In this document: one piece after another, positions 1-7,122 of the stretch | Layout of the letters: each line of letters begins with the position of its first letter | Numbering within the stretch: the stretch's first letter is position 1 | Source of the DNA: Leifsonia xyli subsp. xyli str. CTCB07 | GTDB taxonomy: Bacteria > Actinomycetota > Actinomycetes > Actinomycetales > Microbacteriaceae | NCBI RefSeq assembly: GCF_000007665.1 | Contig: NC_006087.1 | Location: forward strand, 62,001 to 126,000 | Length of the DNA stretch: 64,000 nucleotides | Direction of reading: 5' to 3' | The notes under the pieces: generated by a model | What the model was told of the DNA's origin: nothing | Database searches by the model: none | What the model saw: the letters and a program-made list of their open reading frames with translations, nothing else | Translations under genes and position numbers: made by a program

Positions 1-1
1 C

Positions 2-598
2 GTCCACACCTCTGGGATCACCCCCGCGCTGTCGGCATCCGCCGCCGAGGCGATGAGCGACCTGCGCTCGGCCATCGGACCGCAGACGATCGTGAGCGTC
101 GACCTCAACCACCGGCCCTTGCTCTGGGCCGGCCGCGAAACCGAACCGCTGGACGCCCTGATCGGCCAGGCGGACATCCTGCTCCTCGGCCGCGACGAAG
201 CCGAGGCTTACGCGGGCCACGCCGACCCCGAGCGTTTCTTCGCCGCGAATCCCCGCCTCGGCGTCCTGGTGGTGAAGGACGATGCACGCCGTGCCTCGGT
301 GTACCGGCGAGACGGCGGCGAGACGCACGTCCCCTGCCTCACGGTGGAGGTCGTCGAACCCGTCGGGGCCGGCGACGCCTTCGCCTCCGGCTTCCTGTGC
401 GGTCTCGCCGAAGGGCGCGACGACGCCTCCGCGCTGCGGCTCGGGCACGCCCTCGCCGCGCTCACCCTGATCGGGCACGGCGACCGGCCGCTCACCGTCC
501 CGGACAACGCCCAGCGCGACCGGATCGCCGCCGTGCCGGAGACCGAGTGGGCCGGCTGGAGCGTCCGCCCGGGTGAAATCCCGTGGAACGGGGCGTGA
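2..598 (+). CDS. PfkB-family sugar kinase (2-keto-3-deoxygluconate kinase-like), 5' end outside window
   Basis: C-terminal two thirds of a ribokinase/PfkB-fold kinase that phosphorylates a sugar or sugar acid with ATP in the cytoplasm. The frame is open from base 2 and the start lies upstream of the window. The VDLNHRP..LW stretch near base 100 is typical of KDG kinase-like members. The GAGDAFASGF motif near base 370 carries the catalytic Asp and anion hole of the PfkB signature 2. The stop overlaps the GTG start of the IclR gene by 4 nt, so the two are probably one operon together with the RidA gene. The exact substrate cannot be read from the sequence; KDG-like is a family guess. Confidence 0.85.
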   Translation, partial: VHTSGITPALSASAAEAMSDLRSAIGPQTIVSVDLNHRPLLWAGRETEPLDALIGQADILLLGRDEAEAYAGHADPERFFAANPRLGVLVVKDDARRASVYRRDGGETHVPCLTVEVVEPVGAGDAFASGFLCGLAEGRDDASALRLGHALAALTLIGHGDRPLTVPDNAQRDRIAAVPETEWAGWSVRPGEIPWNGA

Positions 599-1383
599 GC
601 CAATCCGTCGGGCGGGCGCTCGACCTGCTCGACCTGGTCTCAAGCGGAGTCGCCACCCTGGACGCGATGGCCGCCGAGATCGGCGTCCACAAGTCCACCG
701 TGCTGCGCCTGCTGCAGACGATGGAGCAGCGGGGCTATGTGGGGCGCGACAGCAACCACCGCTACCACATCGGCCGCACCGTTTTCGCGCTCGCGTCGGC
801 GGCGCAGGAGTCGCAGGATGTCCGGGCCACGGCGGCTCCGCACCTCCGCGCCCTCGCCGCCGAGACCGGTCAGACCGTCCACCTCGCCACCTACGCGGAC
901 GGCGTCGTGACCTACATCGACAAGATGGAGTCGCGTCAGCCGCTGCGCATGTACTCGCGGGTCGGTCTCCCCGCGGCGCTGCACGCGACCGCCGTCGGTA
1001 AAGTGCTGCTCAGCGCTCTGGACCCGGCCGAACGCCAGAGCATCGCCGCCGGTGTGCCGTACGAGCGCTACACGGATCGCACGATCGCGGGACCGGACGA
1101 GTTGCTCGCGGAAGTCGCCCGCACGGCCGGGCGCGGCTGGGCGGAGGACCACGAGGAGCACGAGACGTTCATGAACTGCGTCGGCGCGCCTGTGTTCGGA
1201 CCGGATGGCCGCATCGCCGCGGCGGTCTCCCTCTCCGTGCCGAACGTCGTGCTGCCCTACGCGGACGTGCTCGGCCTGCTCCCGGCGCTGCTGGACACGA
1301 CCGCCCGGATCTCCGCAGAACTCGGCGCGCACCCCGACGACCTCCCGCAACCCGTTCTCCCGCCCTCCGACCTCCCCCGCTGA
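595..1383 (+). CDS. IclR-family transcriptional regulator
   Basis: About 262 residues. It has an N-terminal winged helix-turn-helix (SVGRALDLLDLVSSG, then HKSTVLRLLQTMEQRGYV), followed by the IclR effector-binding domain with the typical RALAAETGQTVHLA and ATAVGKVLLSAL segments. It would bind DNA as a dimer or tetramer and respond to a small carbon metabolite, probably the substrate or product of the adjacent kinase. GTG at 595 gives a 4-nt GTGA overlap with the kinase stop; an in-frame GTG at 583 is an alternative start. The family is clear and the ligand is unknown. Confidence 0.9.
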   Translation: MSQSVGRALDLLDLVSSGVATLDAMAAEIGVHKSTVLRLLQTMEQRGYVGRDSNHRYHIGRTVFALASAAQESQDVRATAAPHLRALAAETGQTVHLATYADGVVTYIDKMESRQPLRMYSRVGLPAALHATAVGKVLLSALDPAERQSIAAGVPYERYTDRTIAGPDELLAEVARTAGRGWAEDHEEHETFMNCVGAPVFGPDGRIAAAVSLSVPNVVLPYADVLGLLPALLDTTARISAELGAHPDDLPQPVLPPSDLPR

Positions 1384-1394
1384 AAGGAAACACC

Positions 1395-1799
1395 ATGACC
1401 GACCGCATCGCCCTCTCCACCACCGACGCCCCCGCGCCCGCGCACACCTTCTCGCAGGGAGTGAAACGCGGACCCTTCGTCCAGGTCTCCGGACAGGGCC
1501 CGGTCGACCCGGTCACGAACGAGTACCTCCACCCCGGCGATGTGCGGGCTCAGACGGTCCGGACGCTGCAGAATGTGGAGGCCATCCTCGCGACCGGCGA
1601 CGCCACCTTCGACGACGTCATGATGCTGCGCGTCTACCTGACGACGCGCGACGACTTCGCGGCCATGAACGAGGCGTACGGCGACTTCGTCGGATCTCGG
1701 GTCACCACCGGTGTGCTGCCCTCTCGCACGACGGTGTTCACCGGACTGCCGCGCGAGGATATGCTGGTGGAGATCGACGCGATCGCCCTCACCGACTGA
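1395..1799 (+). CDS. RidA family (YjgF/YER057c/UK114) protein
   Basis: 134 residues, the normal length for RidA-like proteins, which form trimers and hydrolyse reactive enamine/imine intermediates of PLP enzymes or act on related small molecules. SQGVKRGPFVQVSGQGP near the N-terminus and VRAQTVRTLQNVEAIL in the middle are typical of the family. The start is supported by an AAAGGAAA ribosome binding site just before ATG 1395, 11 nt after the IclR stop. In this operon with a sugar-acid kinase it may detoxify an imine or act in sugar-acid or D-amino-acid catabolism; that role is inferred from position only. Confidence 0.88.
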   Translation: MTDRIALSTTDAPAPAHTFSQGVKRGPFVQVSGQGPVDPVTNEYLHPGDVRAQTVRTLQNVEAILATGDATFDDVMMLRVYLTTRDDFAAMNEAYGDFVGSRVTTGVLPSRTTVFTGLPREDMLVEIDAIALTD

Positions 1800-1901
1800 A
1801 TTCGCGACGGCCCGGCCCGCCGTCCTCCACGCGGCGGCGGCCCGGCCGTTCTCGAACGGCACGAGTCCGCTGCGTCCCGGACTGCGCGACACCCCAGGTG
1901 G

Positions 1902-1907
1902 TACGTT
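1902..1907 (+). promoter_or_regulatory. Probable -10 element of a leaderless promoter (type III PKS)
   Basis: TACGTT lies exactly 6 nt before GTG 1914 and there is no Shine-Dalgarno sequence. The spacing would put the transcription start on or next to the start codon. The same arrangement recurs across the window. Confidence 0.55.
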
Positions 1908-1913
1908 TCGCTT

Positions 1914-3013
1914 GTGAGCCGAATCGTCGCCGTGGCGCCCGTTCTCCCCGCTCGGTCGTACGGCCAGGGCGAGATCACCGCAGCGCTGCTCGGGATGATC
2001 ACCGACGACCCGGCCCGGCAGGCGGTGATGCGTCGCATCCACGCGGCCAGCGGCGTGGAGAGCCGCAGTCTCATCATGCCGCTGGAATGGTACCGCTCGC
2101 TCGCCTCCTTCCGGGAGGCGAACGACTTCTTCATCGCCGAGGGCGCCTCCCTCGCTGCGCGCGCCGTGACCCAGGCGCTCGAGACCGCAGGCCTGACCGC
2201 CACCGATGTCGACTACCTGCTCTTCACCTCCGTGACCGGCATCGCCGCCCCCTCCATCGACGCCCAGCTGGTCCAGCGGCTCGGGATGCGCTCCGACATC
2301 AAGCGCCTGCCGAGCTTCGGACTGGGCTGTGTCGCGGGCGCCTCCGGGCTGGCCCGAGTGAACGACTATCTGGCCGGGCATCCCGAGGAGATCGCCGTCC
2401 TGCTCTCGGTCGAACTCTGCTCGCTCACGGTGCAAGCCCGGGACGACTCGATGGCCAACATCGTCGCAAGCGGCCTCTTCGGCGACGGGGCCGCAGCCGT
2501 CGTCGTGGCCGGGGACCGCCGCGCCGCCCGGCTGGGCCTCCCCGGGCCGGAAATCGTCGACACCCGCAGCCGCATCTACCCGGACACGGCGGATGTGATC
2601 GGCTGGGACATCGGCGGCACCGGCTTCCGGATCGTCCTCAGCGCCGGTGTTCCGGAGGTGATCGACCGGCACTTCGCCGACGACGCCCGCGGGCTTCTCG
2701 CCGCGCACGGGCTCACCGAGAGATGTCGCCGCGTGGGCCGCGCATCCCGGCGGACCGAAAATCCTGGAGGCGTTCTCACGGGCTCTCGACCTGCCCGACG
2801 GCGCGCTCGCTCGCACGGGTCGGCAACCTGTCGTCGGCAGCGGTGCTGCACGTCCTCGCGGAGCAGCTGGACGCCCACCCGCCGGGCACGGTCGGGCTGC
2901 TGTTCGCCCTCGGTCCGGGGGTCACGAGTGAGCTGGTGCTGCTGCGCTGGGCGGCGGGGGACGCCGCCGGGGCGGGCGGCCCCAGGCTCCCCGCGAGCGG
3001 GGCAGCCGCATGA
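1914..3013 (+). pseudogene. Type III polyketide synthase (alkylresorcinol/alkylpyrone synthase-like), frameshifted
   Basis: The first 270 residues are a good chalcone/stilbene synthase-fold enzyme with the nucleophilic Cys in FGLGCVAGASGL. Just after HGLTER (about 2720) the frame changes: DVAAWAAHPGGPKILEAF, which carries the catalytic His, is read in frame 1. Near 2815 it changes again: VGNLSSAAVLHVL, which carries the catalytic Asn, is read in frame 2, and several residues before it appear to be missing. The single open frame from 1914 therefore lacks two of three catalytic residues. The two following genes are a methyltransferase and a flavin hydroxylase, the order of the Streptomyces srsABC phenolic-lipid operon. 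In its intact form it would have condensed a fatty acyl thioester with malonyl-CoA. Confidence 0.85.
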
Positions 3014-3026
3014 TCGGGGCGGCGCC

Positions 3027-3548
3027 ATGATCGCGTATTGCCTTCTCATCCTCGCCACCGGCGCCGAGCGTCTCGCGGAACTCGTCGTCTCCGCCCGCAA
3101 CGCACGCTGGTCTTTCGCCCGCGGCGGTGTCGAGTTCGGCCGCCGCCACTTCCCGCCGATGGTGGCCCTGCACACCGGCCTGCTGCTCGCCTGCTTCGCC
3201 GAGGCGTGGTTCCTCGACCGGCCGTTCCTGCCGTGGCTGGGCTGGCCGATGCTCGCGCTCGTCCTCGCCAGTCAGTCTCTCCGGTGGTGGTGCATCGCCG
3301 CACTCGGACCGCGCTGGAACACCCGCGTCATCGTCATCCACGACCTCCCGCTCGTCGCGCGCGGGCCTTACCGCTGGCTGAAGCATCCCAACTACCTCGC
3401 GGTCGTGGTCGAGGGATTCGCGCTTCCGCTCGTGCATTCCGCGTGGATCACCGCACTCGCGTTCACGGCGCTGAACGCCGTCCTGCTTGCCGGCTACCGC
3501 ATCCCCTGTGAGAACAGCGCTCTCGCGGACGTCGTCCGTGGCACGACC
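3027..3548 (+). CDS. Isoprenylcysteine carboxyl methyltransferase-like membrane protein (SrsB-like), stop codon missing
   Basis: About 174 residues with several hydrophobic segments and a C-terminal GPYRWLKHPNYLAV motif typical of ICMT/PEMT membrane methyltransferases; the HPNY part contributes to S-adenosylmethionine binding. In srs-type operons such an enzyme O-methylates the alkylresorcinol. The frame has no stop: it runs directly into the downstream flavoprotein. A TGA exists at 3550 in the next frame and overlaps the flavoprotein GTG at 3549, so the ancestral arrangement was probably a GTGA overlap and a small indel has fused the two frames. The product may be a fusion or the gene may be slightly damaged. 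ATG 3027 is chosen because it follows the PKS stop by 13 nt. Confidence 0.7.
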
Positions 3549-4595
3549 GTGAGCGATGCCGGCCTGATCGTCGTCGGCGGCGGACCGGTGGGGCTCGCCT
3601 GCGCGATCGAAGCCCGCCTGCTCGGGATGGATGTGCTGGTGGTCGAACCGCGCAGCGCGCCGATCGACAAAGCGTGCGGCGAGGGTCTCATGCCCGGCTC
3701 CCTCGCCGCACTGCACCGCCTCGGCGTCGACCCGCCGGGGCGGACCCTCGCCGGTATCGCCTACCTCGATGCCGCTTCGCGAGCCGAGCACCGGTTCAAG
3801 GAGCGTCCTGGGCGCGGTGTGCGGCGGACCGCGCTGCACTCGGCCTTGGCCGCGCGCGCCGCCGAACTCGGGACTCACACACTCCACGATCGTGTCACCG
3901 GCGTTACGAGCGCCTCCTCGGGAACGATGCTCACCCTCGGGCGCGAGCGCTCCACGCTCTCGGCGCCCTGGGTCATCGCCGCCGACGGCCTGCACTCGCC
4001 ACTGCGCCGCCTGCTCGAACTCGGCGGACGCCCCCAGCCGGAGTCCCGCCGTCGCTTCGGCGTCCGCCGCCACTACACCGTCGAACCGTGGACCGATCTC
4101 GTGGAAGTACACTGGTCCCCCACCGCGGAGGTGTATGTGACTCCCGTGGACGATCGCACCATCGGCGTGGCGGTTCTCGGGCCCCGCCCCCTCGACCAGG
4201 AAGCCATCATCAGCACCGTTCCGGCTCTTGCCGCTCATTTGGATGGCGCGCCGCCTGCCAGCGATCCGCGCGGTGCGGGCCCCCTGCTGCAACGCTCGCG
4301 TACACGCACCTCCGGTCGCGTGCTCCTCGTCGGAGACGCCTCGGGATACGTCGACGCCCTCACCGGAGAGGGGATGCGCGTCGGCTTCGCACAGGCACGC
4401 GCGGCCGTCGCCGCCATACGTTCAGGGGATTCCAGGCAGTACGAACGCGCCTGGCGAACCAGTACGAAAGACTTCAGAACACTGACCACCGGACTCGTCA
4501 TCGCGGCCCGTTCGCGGCTCCGGCCGCGCATCGTCCCGACCGCCGCCGCAAGGCCCGCGCTGTTCGGCGCGATCGTGGAACGATTGTCACAGTAA
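3549..4595 (+). CDS. FAD-dependent monooxygenase of the phenolic-lipid operon (SrsC-like)
   Basis: 348 residues of a group A flavoprotein hydroxylase. The N-terminal Rossmann motif is VVGGGPVGLACAIEA, followed by an acidic strand end (VVEPR). The C-terminal FAD-contact motif is VLLVGDASGYVDALTGEGM. CGEGLMPG near residue 50 resembles geranylgeranyl-reductase/SrsC-type enzymes. In the intact pathway it would hydroxylate or oxidise a methylated alkylresorcinol towards a quinone. The reading frame is undamaged although the upstream synthase is broken, so its substrate may no longer be made. GTG 3549 is taken as the start; the upstream methyltransferase reads into it in frame. Confidence 0.8.
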   Translation: MSDAGLIVVGGGPVGLACAIEARLLGMDVLVVEPRSAPIDKACGEGLMPGSLAALHRLGVDPPGRTLAGIAYLDAASRAEHRFKERPGRGVRRTALHSALAARAAELGTHTLHDRVTGVTSASSGTMLTLGRERSTLSAPWVIAADGLHSPLRRLLELGGRPQPESRRRFGVRRHYTVEPWTDLVEVHWSPTAEVYVTPVDDRTIGVAVLGPRPLDQEAIISTVPALAAHLDGAPPASDPRGAGPLLQRSRTRTSGRVLLVGDASGYVDALTGEGMRVGFAQARAAVAAIRSGDSRQYERAWRTSTKDFRTLTTGLVIAARSRLRPRIVPTAAARPALFGAIVERLSQ

Positions 4596-4625
4596 TAACA
4601 CCCGACACTCGAAAGGGTGACTTTT

Positions 4626-4654
4626 TCTGGAACAACCCGTATAGTATCTGGAAC
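4626..4654 (+). repeat. Direct repeat TCTGGAAC, copies 21 bp apart, upstream of the ribbon-helix-helix gene
   Basis: TCTGGAAC occurs at 4626-4633 and 4647-4654. The 21-bp period is two helical turns, so both copies face the same side of the DNA. They lie in an AT-rich stretch 38 bp before the start of a ParB-like DNA-binding protein, which makes an operator or centromere-like site plausible. This is pattern evidence only. Confidence 0.4.
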
Positions 4655-4691
4655 TAGACATTACCACATGCAATATTTTGCGAGGTCCCCC

Positions 4692-5027
4692 ATGAATCCG
4701 AACACAGAGGCGATTACGGTAGTCGAGTCACCGGCGTCTGCCGCGCCCGCGTCGTCGGAATTCCGCGTCGCGCCAACCACCGTCGCGGGCACGACGACGA
4801 CGGCAAAGAGAACGACGATCACCTTCTATCTGAGCGAAGGGCTCAGAAACAGGGCGCGCGCCGCCTACCGCTCCACGTCCTTCGAGGAGAAGGACAGCAG
4901 CTGGTCCGAGATGCTCAACAAGGCTCTCCTCGCCGAGGTCGAACGCCGCGAAGCCGCCTACAACGACGGCGAGAAGTTCACCGGCACCGACGAGCCCCTC
5001 TCTCCCGGAAGGCCCATCGGGTTCTGA
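4692..5027 (+). CDS. ParB-like ribbon-helix-helix DNA-binding protein (plasmid centromere-binding type), orphan
   Basis: 111 residues: a flexible Thr/Ala/Ser-rich N-terminal tail, then KRTTITFYLSEGLRNRARAAY (beta strand plus helix of a ribbon-helix-helix fold), a helix with WSEMLNKALLAEVERRE and a GRPIGF end. This resembles small ParB-like centromere-binding proteins found on actinobacterial plasmids, which normally sit beside a ParA ATPase. No parA lies in this window, so it may be a chromosomally stranded plasmid or mobile-element gene. The open frame extends upstream, but ATG 4692 has GAGG 6 nt before it, while the longer versions have no ribosome binding site. Family assignment is moderately sure. 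Confidence 0.65.
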   Translation: MNPNTEAITVVESPASAAPASSEFRVAPTTVAGTTTTAKRTTITFYLSEGLRNRARAAYRSTSFEEKDSSWSEMLNKALLAEVERREAAYNDGEKFTGTDEPLSPGRPIGF

Positions 5028-5217
5028 CGGGTACTGGACGTCCCGCTGTGGCCCCCCGTCACCCCCACTGCGACACACACTGCTGACAGCAACGCGGAGC
5101 CCAACCCGAACGATGGCTCGCCCCCACGGCTCGCCGATATCGCTGCCCTCCGCGCGACGGCCGAAGCACACTCGGACGATCGACGGTCCGCTCTGGTGCG
5201 CGGGGAGTTCCAGGGCG

Positions 5218-5223
5218 TATAAC
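5218..5223 (+). promoter_or_regulatory. Probable -10 element of a leaderless promoter (SnoaL-like gene)
   Basis: TATAAC ends 6 nt before ATG 5230. No ribosome binding site is visible, so the start codon is probably at or next to the transcript 5' end. Confidence 0.6.
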
Positions 5224-5229
5224 GGTGGC

Positions 5230-5583
5230 ATGGCCGACGCGATCACGATCTGGATCGACCGCTATCGGCGCGCCTGGGAGTCGAACGACCCCGAGGACAT
5301 CCGGTACCTCTTCACCGAGGACGCGAGTTACCGCACGGAGCCGTTCGCGGAACCCTGGGTCGGCCACCTCGAAATCGTCGAGGGCTGGCTGGACGCTCAG
5401 GACGATCCCGGAGCGGCCGAGTTCGGCTGGCGGCTGGCCGGCAAGGACGGATCGACCTACTTCGTGGAAGGCGTGACCGACTACCGCGACGGTCCGACCT
5501 ACAGCAACCTGTGGGTGATCGCGCTGGCTCCGGACGGGCGCGCCGAGGAGTTCACAGAGTGGTGGATGGAGCAGGAGGTGTAG
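5230..5583 (+). CDS. SnoaL/NTF2-like domain protein
   Basis: 117 residues with the cone-shaped NTF2-like fold pattern: WIDRYRRAWESNDPEDIRYLFTE at the N-terminus (residues about 8-30), a VGHLEIVEGW helix, and C-terminal beta strands ending EEFTEWWMEQEV. Such proteins are small isomerases, hydratases or ligand-binding folds; nothing here defines the substrate. ATG 5230 is preferred to upstream starts because of the -10 element 6 nt before it. The 3' end overlaps the convergent crcB gene by 32 bp. Confidence 0.75.
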   Translation: MADAITIWIDRYRRAWESNDPEDIRYLFTEDASYRTEPFAEPWVGHLEIVEGWLDAQDDPGAAEFGWRLAGKDGSTYFVEGVTDYRDGPTYSNLWVIALAPDGRAEEFTEWWMEQEV

Positions 5584-5965
5584 GCGCTACAGCCAGCCCG
5601 CCCAGCCACAGTCCCAGCCCCGCTGCGCCCAGCGCGAGAAACATCATCCCGACGCCGGTTAACAGAGCTGCCCGGTACTGCCGCTGCTGTGCGAGCCTCA
5701 CGGCCTCGTAGCTCGCGGTCGAGAACGTCGTGTATCCGCCGATGAACCCGGTGCCCAGGATCGCCCGCCACTCCGGCGGCAGCCCGTGCCCGAGCGCGAG
5801 CGCCGTCACCAGTCCGAGCACGAAGGAGCCGGTGACGTTGATCGCCGTCGTGCCCAGGGGAAAGCTCACGGGCGCCCGGCTGCGCAGCACACCGTCGAGG
5901 ACGAGTCGCGCGACCGCGCCGAGCCCACCGGCGATCGCGACCGCCAGCACGACCAGCGGCGTCAC
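5552..5965 (-). CDS. crcB: Fluoride ion channel FluC/CrcB, second subunit
   Basis: About 137 residues with four membrane helices. Fluc channels are dual-topology dimers that export fluoride. Visible signatures are GGLGAVARL at the N-terminus, FPLGTTAINVTGSFVLG (conserved Asn in helix 2) and GFIGGYTTFSTASYE (the helix-3 break and the Thr/Ser/Phe residues lining the path). GTG 5965 overlaps the stop of the other crcB copy by 4 nt (GTGA), so the two are cotranscribed and probably form a heterodimer, as in other actinobacteria and firmicutes with paired crcB genes. An upstream in-frame start at 5986 is less likely. Confidence 0.9.
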   Translation of the reverse strand: MTPLVVLAVAIAGGLGAVARLVLDGVLRSRAPVSFPLGTTAINVTGSFVLGLVTALALGHGLPPEWRAILGTGFIGGYTTFSTASYEAVRLAQQRQYRAALLTGVGMMFLALGAAGLGLWLGGLAVAPTPPAPSTTL

Positions 5966-6354
5966 GCGCTCACCCCGCGGCGGCATCCGATCGCCGCCCC
6001 CAGCGCGATTCCCGCGAGGTATGCGGCGGCCCCGATCGCGATGGTCGCGGCCGCGTACAGGATGCCGCCGCCCACGTTCGACGCGACGATCAGCCCATCG
6101 GTGTCCACCGCGAACGCGCTGTAGGTCGTGAACCCGCCGAGAACTCCGGTGCCGGCGAAGAGGCGCACATCCCGACGTCGCCCCTCATCGGGACCGCGCA
6201 GCGCCAGCGACTCGAGCAACCAGCCGAGGACGAACGCGCCGATGACATTGATCACAAACGTGATCACCGAGATGACCGCGACCGTCGGCGCCGCCGCCGA
6301 GAGCAGAGCGCGGGCGGCCGTGCCGAGAGCGCCGCCGACGAAGACGAGCAGCAT
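5962..6354 (-). CDS. crcB: Fluoride ion channel FluC/CrcB, first subunit
   Basis: About 130 residues and four membrane helices. VFVGGALGTAARALL, a FVINVIGAFVLGWL helix and GVLGGFTTYSAFAVD are the family hallmarks. It is the first gene after the probable fluoride riboswitch at 6421-6490, so expression should be turned on by fluoride. Start: ATG 6354, giving MLLVFVGG; the frame is open up to a TTG at 6399. A strong AGGAGG lies about 24 nt upstream, too far for ATG 6354, and no start codon sits at normal spacing from it, so the true start or the use of that site is unresolved. Confidence 0.88.
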   Translation of the reverse strand: MLLVFVGGALGTAARALLSAAAPTVAVISVITFVINVIGAFVLGWLLESLALRGPDEGRRRDVRLFAGTGVLGGFTTYSAFAVDTDGLIVASNVGGGILYAAATIAIGAAAYLAGIALGAAIGCRRGVSA

Positions 6355-6420
6355 GGAACGCCCGTGCAAGTGAACGGGAAACGAGGACCTCCTGGACAAA
6401 CAGATTCCACCCTTCGGAGA

Positions 6421-6490
6421 GAAGCGCAGGAACTATCAGCGGCCATCACGGTTCGGTCAGCGCCCCGGCGAGATCCATCGCCGCAGAGCC
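6421..6490 (-). ncRNA. Probable fluoride (crcB) riboswitch
   Basis: Read on the minus strand, the leader contains CGGCG-AUGGAUCU-CGCCG: a 5-bp stem with an 8-nt loop beginning AUG, as in known fluoride riboswitches. Downstream is CUGAU followed by AGUUCC. AGUUCC can pair with five of six bases of the loop GGAUCU, matching the expected pseudoknot position after the conserved UGAU. The element lies 66 nt before the first of two crcB genes and begins a few nt after a TATAGT -10 box. The second hairpin (P2) is weak by eye, so a covariance-model search (Rfam RF01734) should decide. Confidence 0.7.
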
Positions 6491-6496
6491 ACTATA
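6491..6496 (-). promoter_or_regulatory. -10 box of the crcB operon promoter
   Basis: TATAGT on the minus strand, a near-consensus -10 hexamer, ends at 6491. Transcription would begin near 6484, at the 5' edge of the riboswitch. It lies in the last codons of the universal stress protein gene. Confidence 0.6.
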
Positions 6497-7016
6497 CCGG
6501 TCGGCCCTCCCACGGCAGCTTCTCACCGCCGGAGATCGGGGCCAGCGGCACCACGACCACGGGCCGGTGCTGCCGGTGCGCGAGGTGCGCGGCGACGTAA
6601 CCGGTGAAGAACTCGCGCACGCTGCCGCAGAGGCCGGCCTCGCGGGTCCCGACCACGATGTAGCGGGCATCCACCTCGTCCGCGAGACAGGCCAGCGCCC
6701 AGGCGGGGTCGCCCGCAAGCTGCCGCAGGGCGAACGGGACGCGGCAGCCCTCCAGAGTCTCCCGGATGCGCTGTTCCAGCTCCGCGTCGAACGCCTCCTC
6801 GCCGGCCTCGGGAAGGTCCGGGTCGAACGGCAGCGCGACAACGGTGCCGTCCACGCCGTTCGGCACGAGGTAGCGGGTGGGATCGACATTTGCGCAGACC
6901 AGCGGAACGCCGAGGTCGCCGGCGAGCCGGGCGGCCTGCTCCAGGACTATCACGGGCTGACCGGGGACGACCGCCACGACGATGACGCCGGAACCGGCGC
7001 TGCCTTTGCCGCTCAT
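6492..7016 (-). CDS. Universal stress protein (UspA family)
   Basis: 174 residues of the UspA alpha/beta fold. VIVVAVVPGQP forms the first strand. The C-terminal VVGTREAGLCGSVREFFTG, ending HRPVVVVP, corresponds to the G-x2-G-x9-G nucleotide-binding motif of ATP-binding members, slightly altered. Such cytoplasmic proteins accumulate under stress and starvation. The start at 7016 gives MSGKGSAGSG; the open frame continues upstream but without homology-like sequence. It is transcribed divergently from the holin-X gene at 7123. Confidence 0.85.
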   Translation of the reverse strand: MSGKGSAGSGVIVVAVVPGQPVIVLEQAARLAGDLGVPLVCANVDPTRYLVPNGVDGTVVALPFDPDLPEAGEEAFDAELEQRIRETLEGCRVPFALRQLAGDPAWALACLADEVDARYIVVGTREAGLCGSVREFFTGYVAAHLAHRQHRPVVVVPLAPISGGEKLPWEGRPV

Positions 7017-7122
7017 ACCCCTAGTGTGTACCATTCGCGGCCGGCTGGCCGGGCCCTTCCTGTGGCCGCGGTGCTGGGGTACGGTCGGGCGGTGGGGAGA
7101 CGGCCACGGGAAGGAAGCCGAG

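Noticed and set aside
1205..3013. 602-codon plus-strand open frame across IclR, RidA and PKS
   Set aside because: It is a shadow of the real genes in a high-GC sequence (Arg/Pro/Ser-rich); only its last part after about 2815 is the displaced C-terminus of the PKS.
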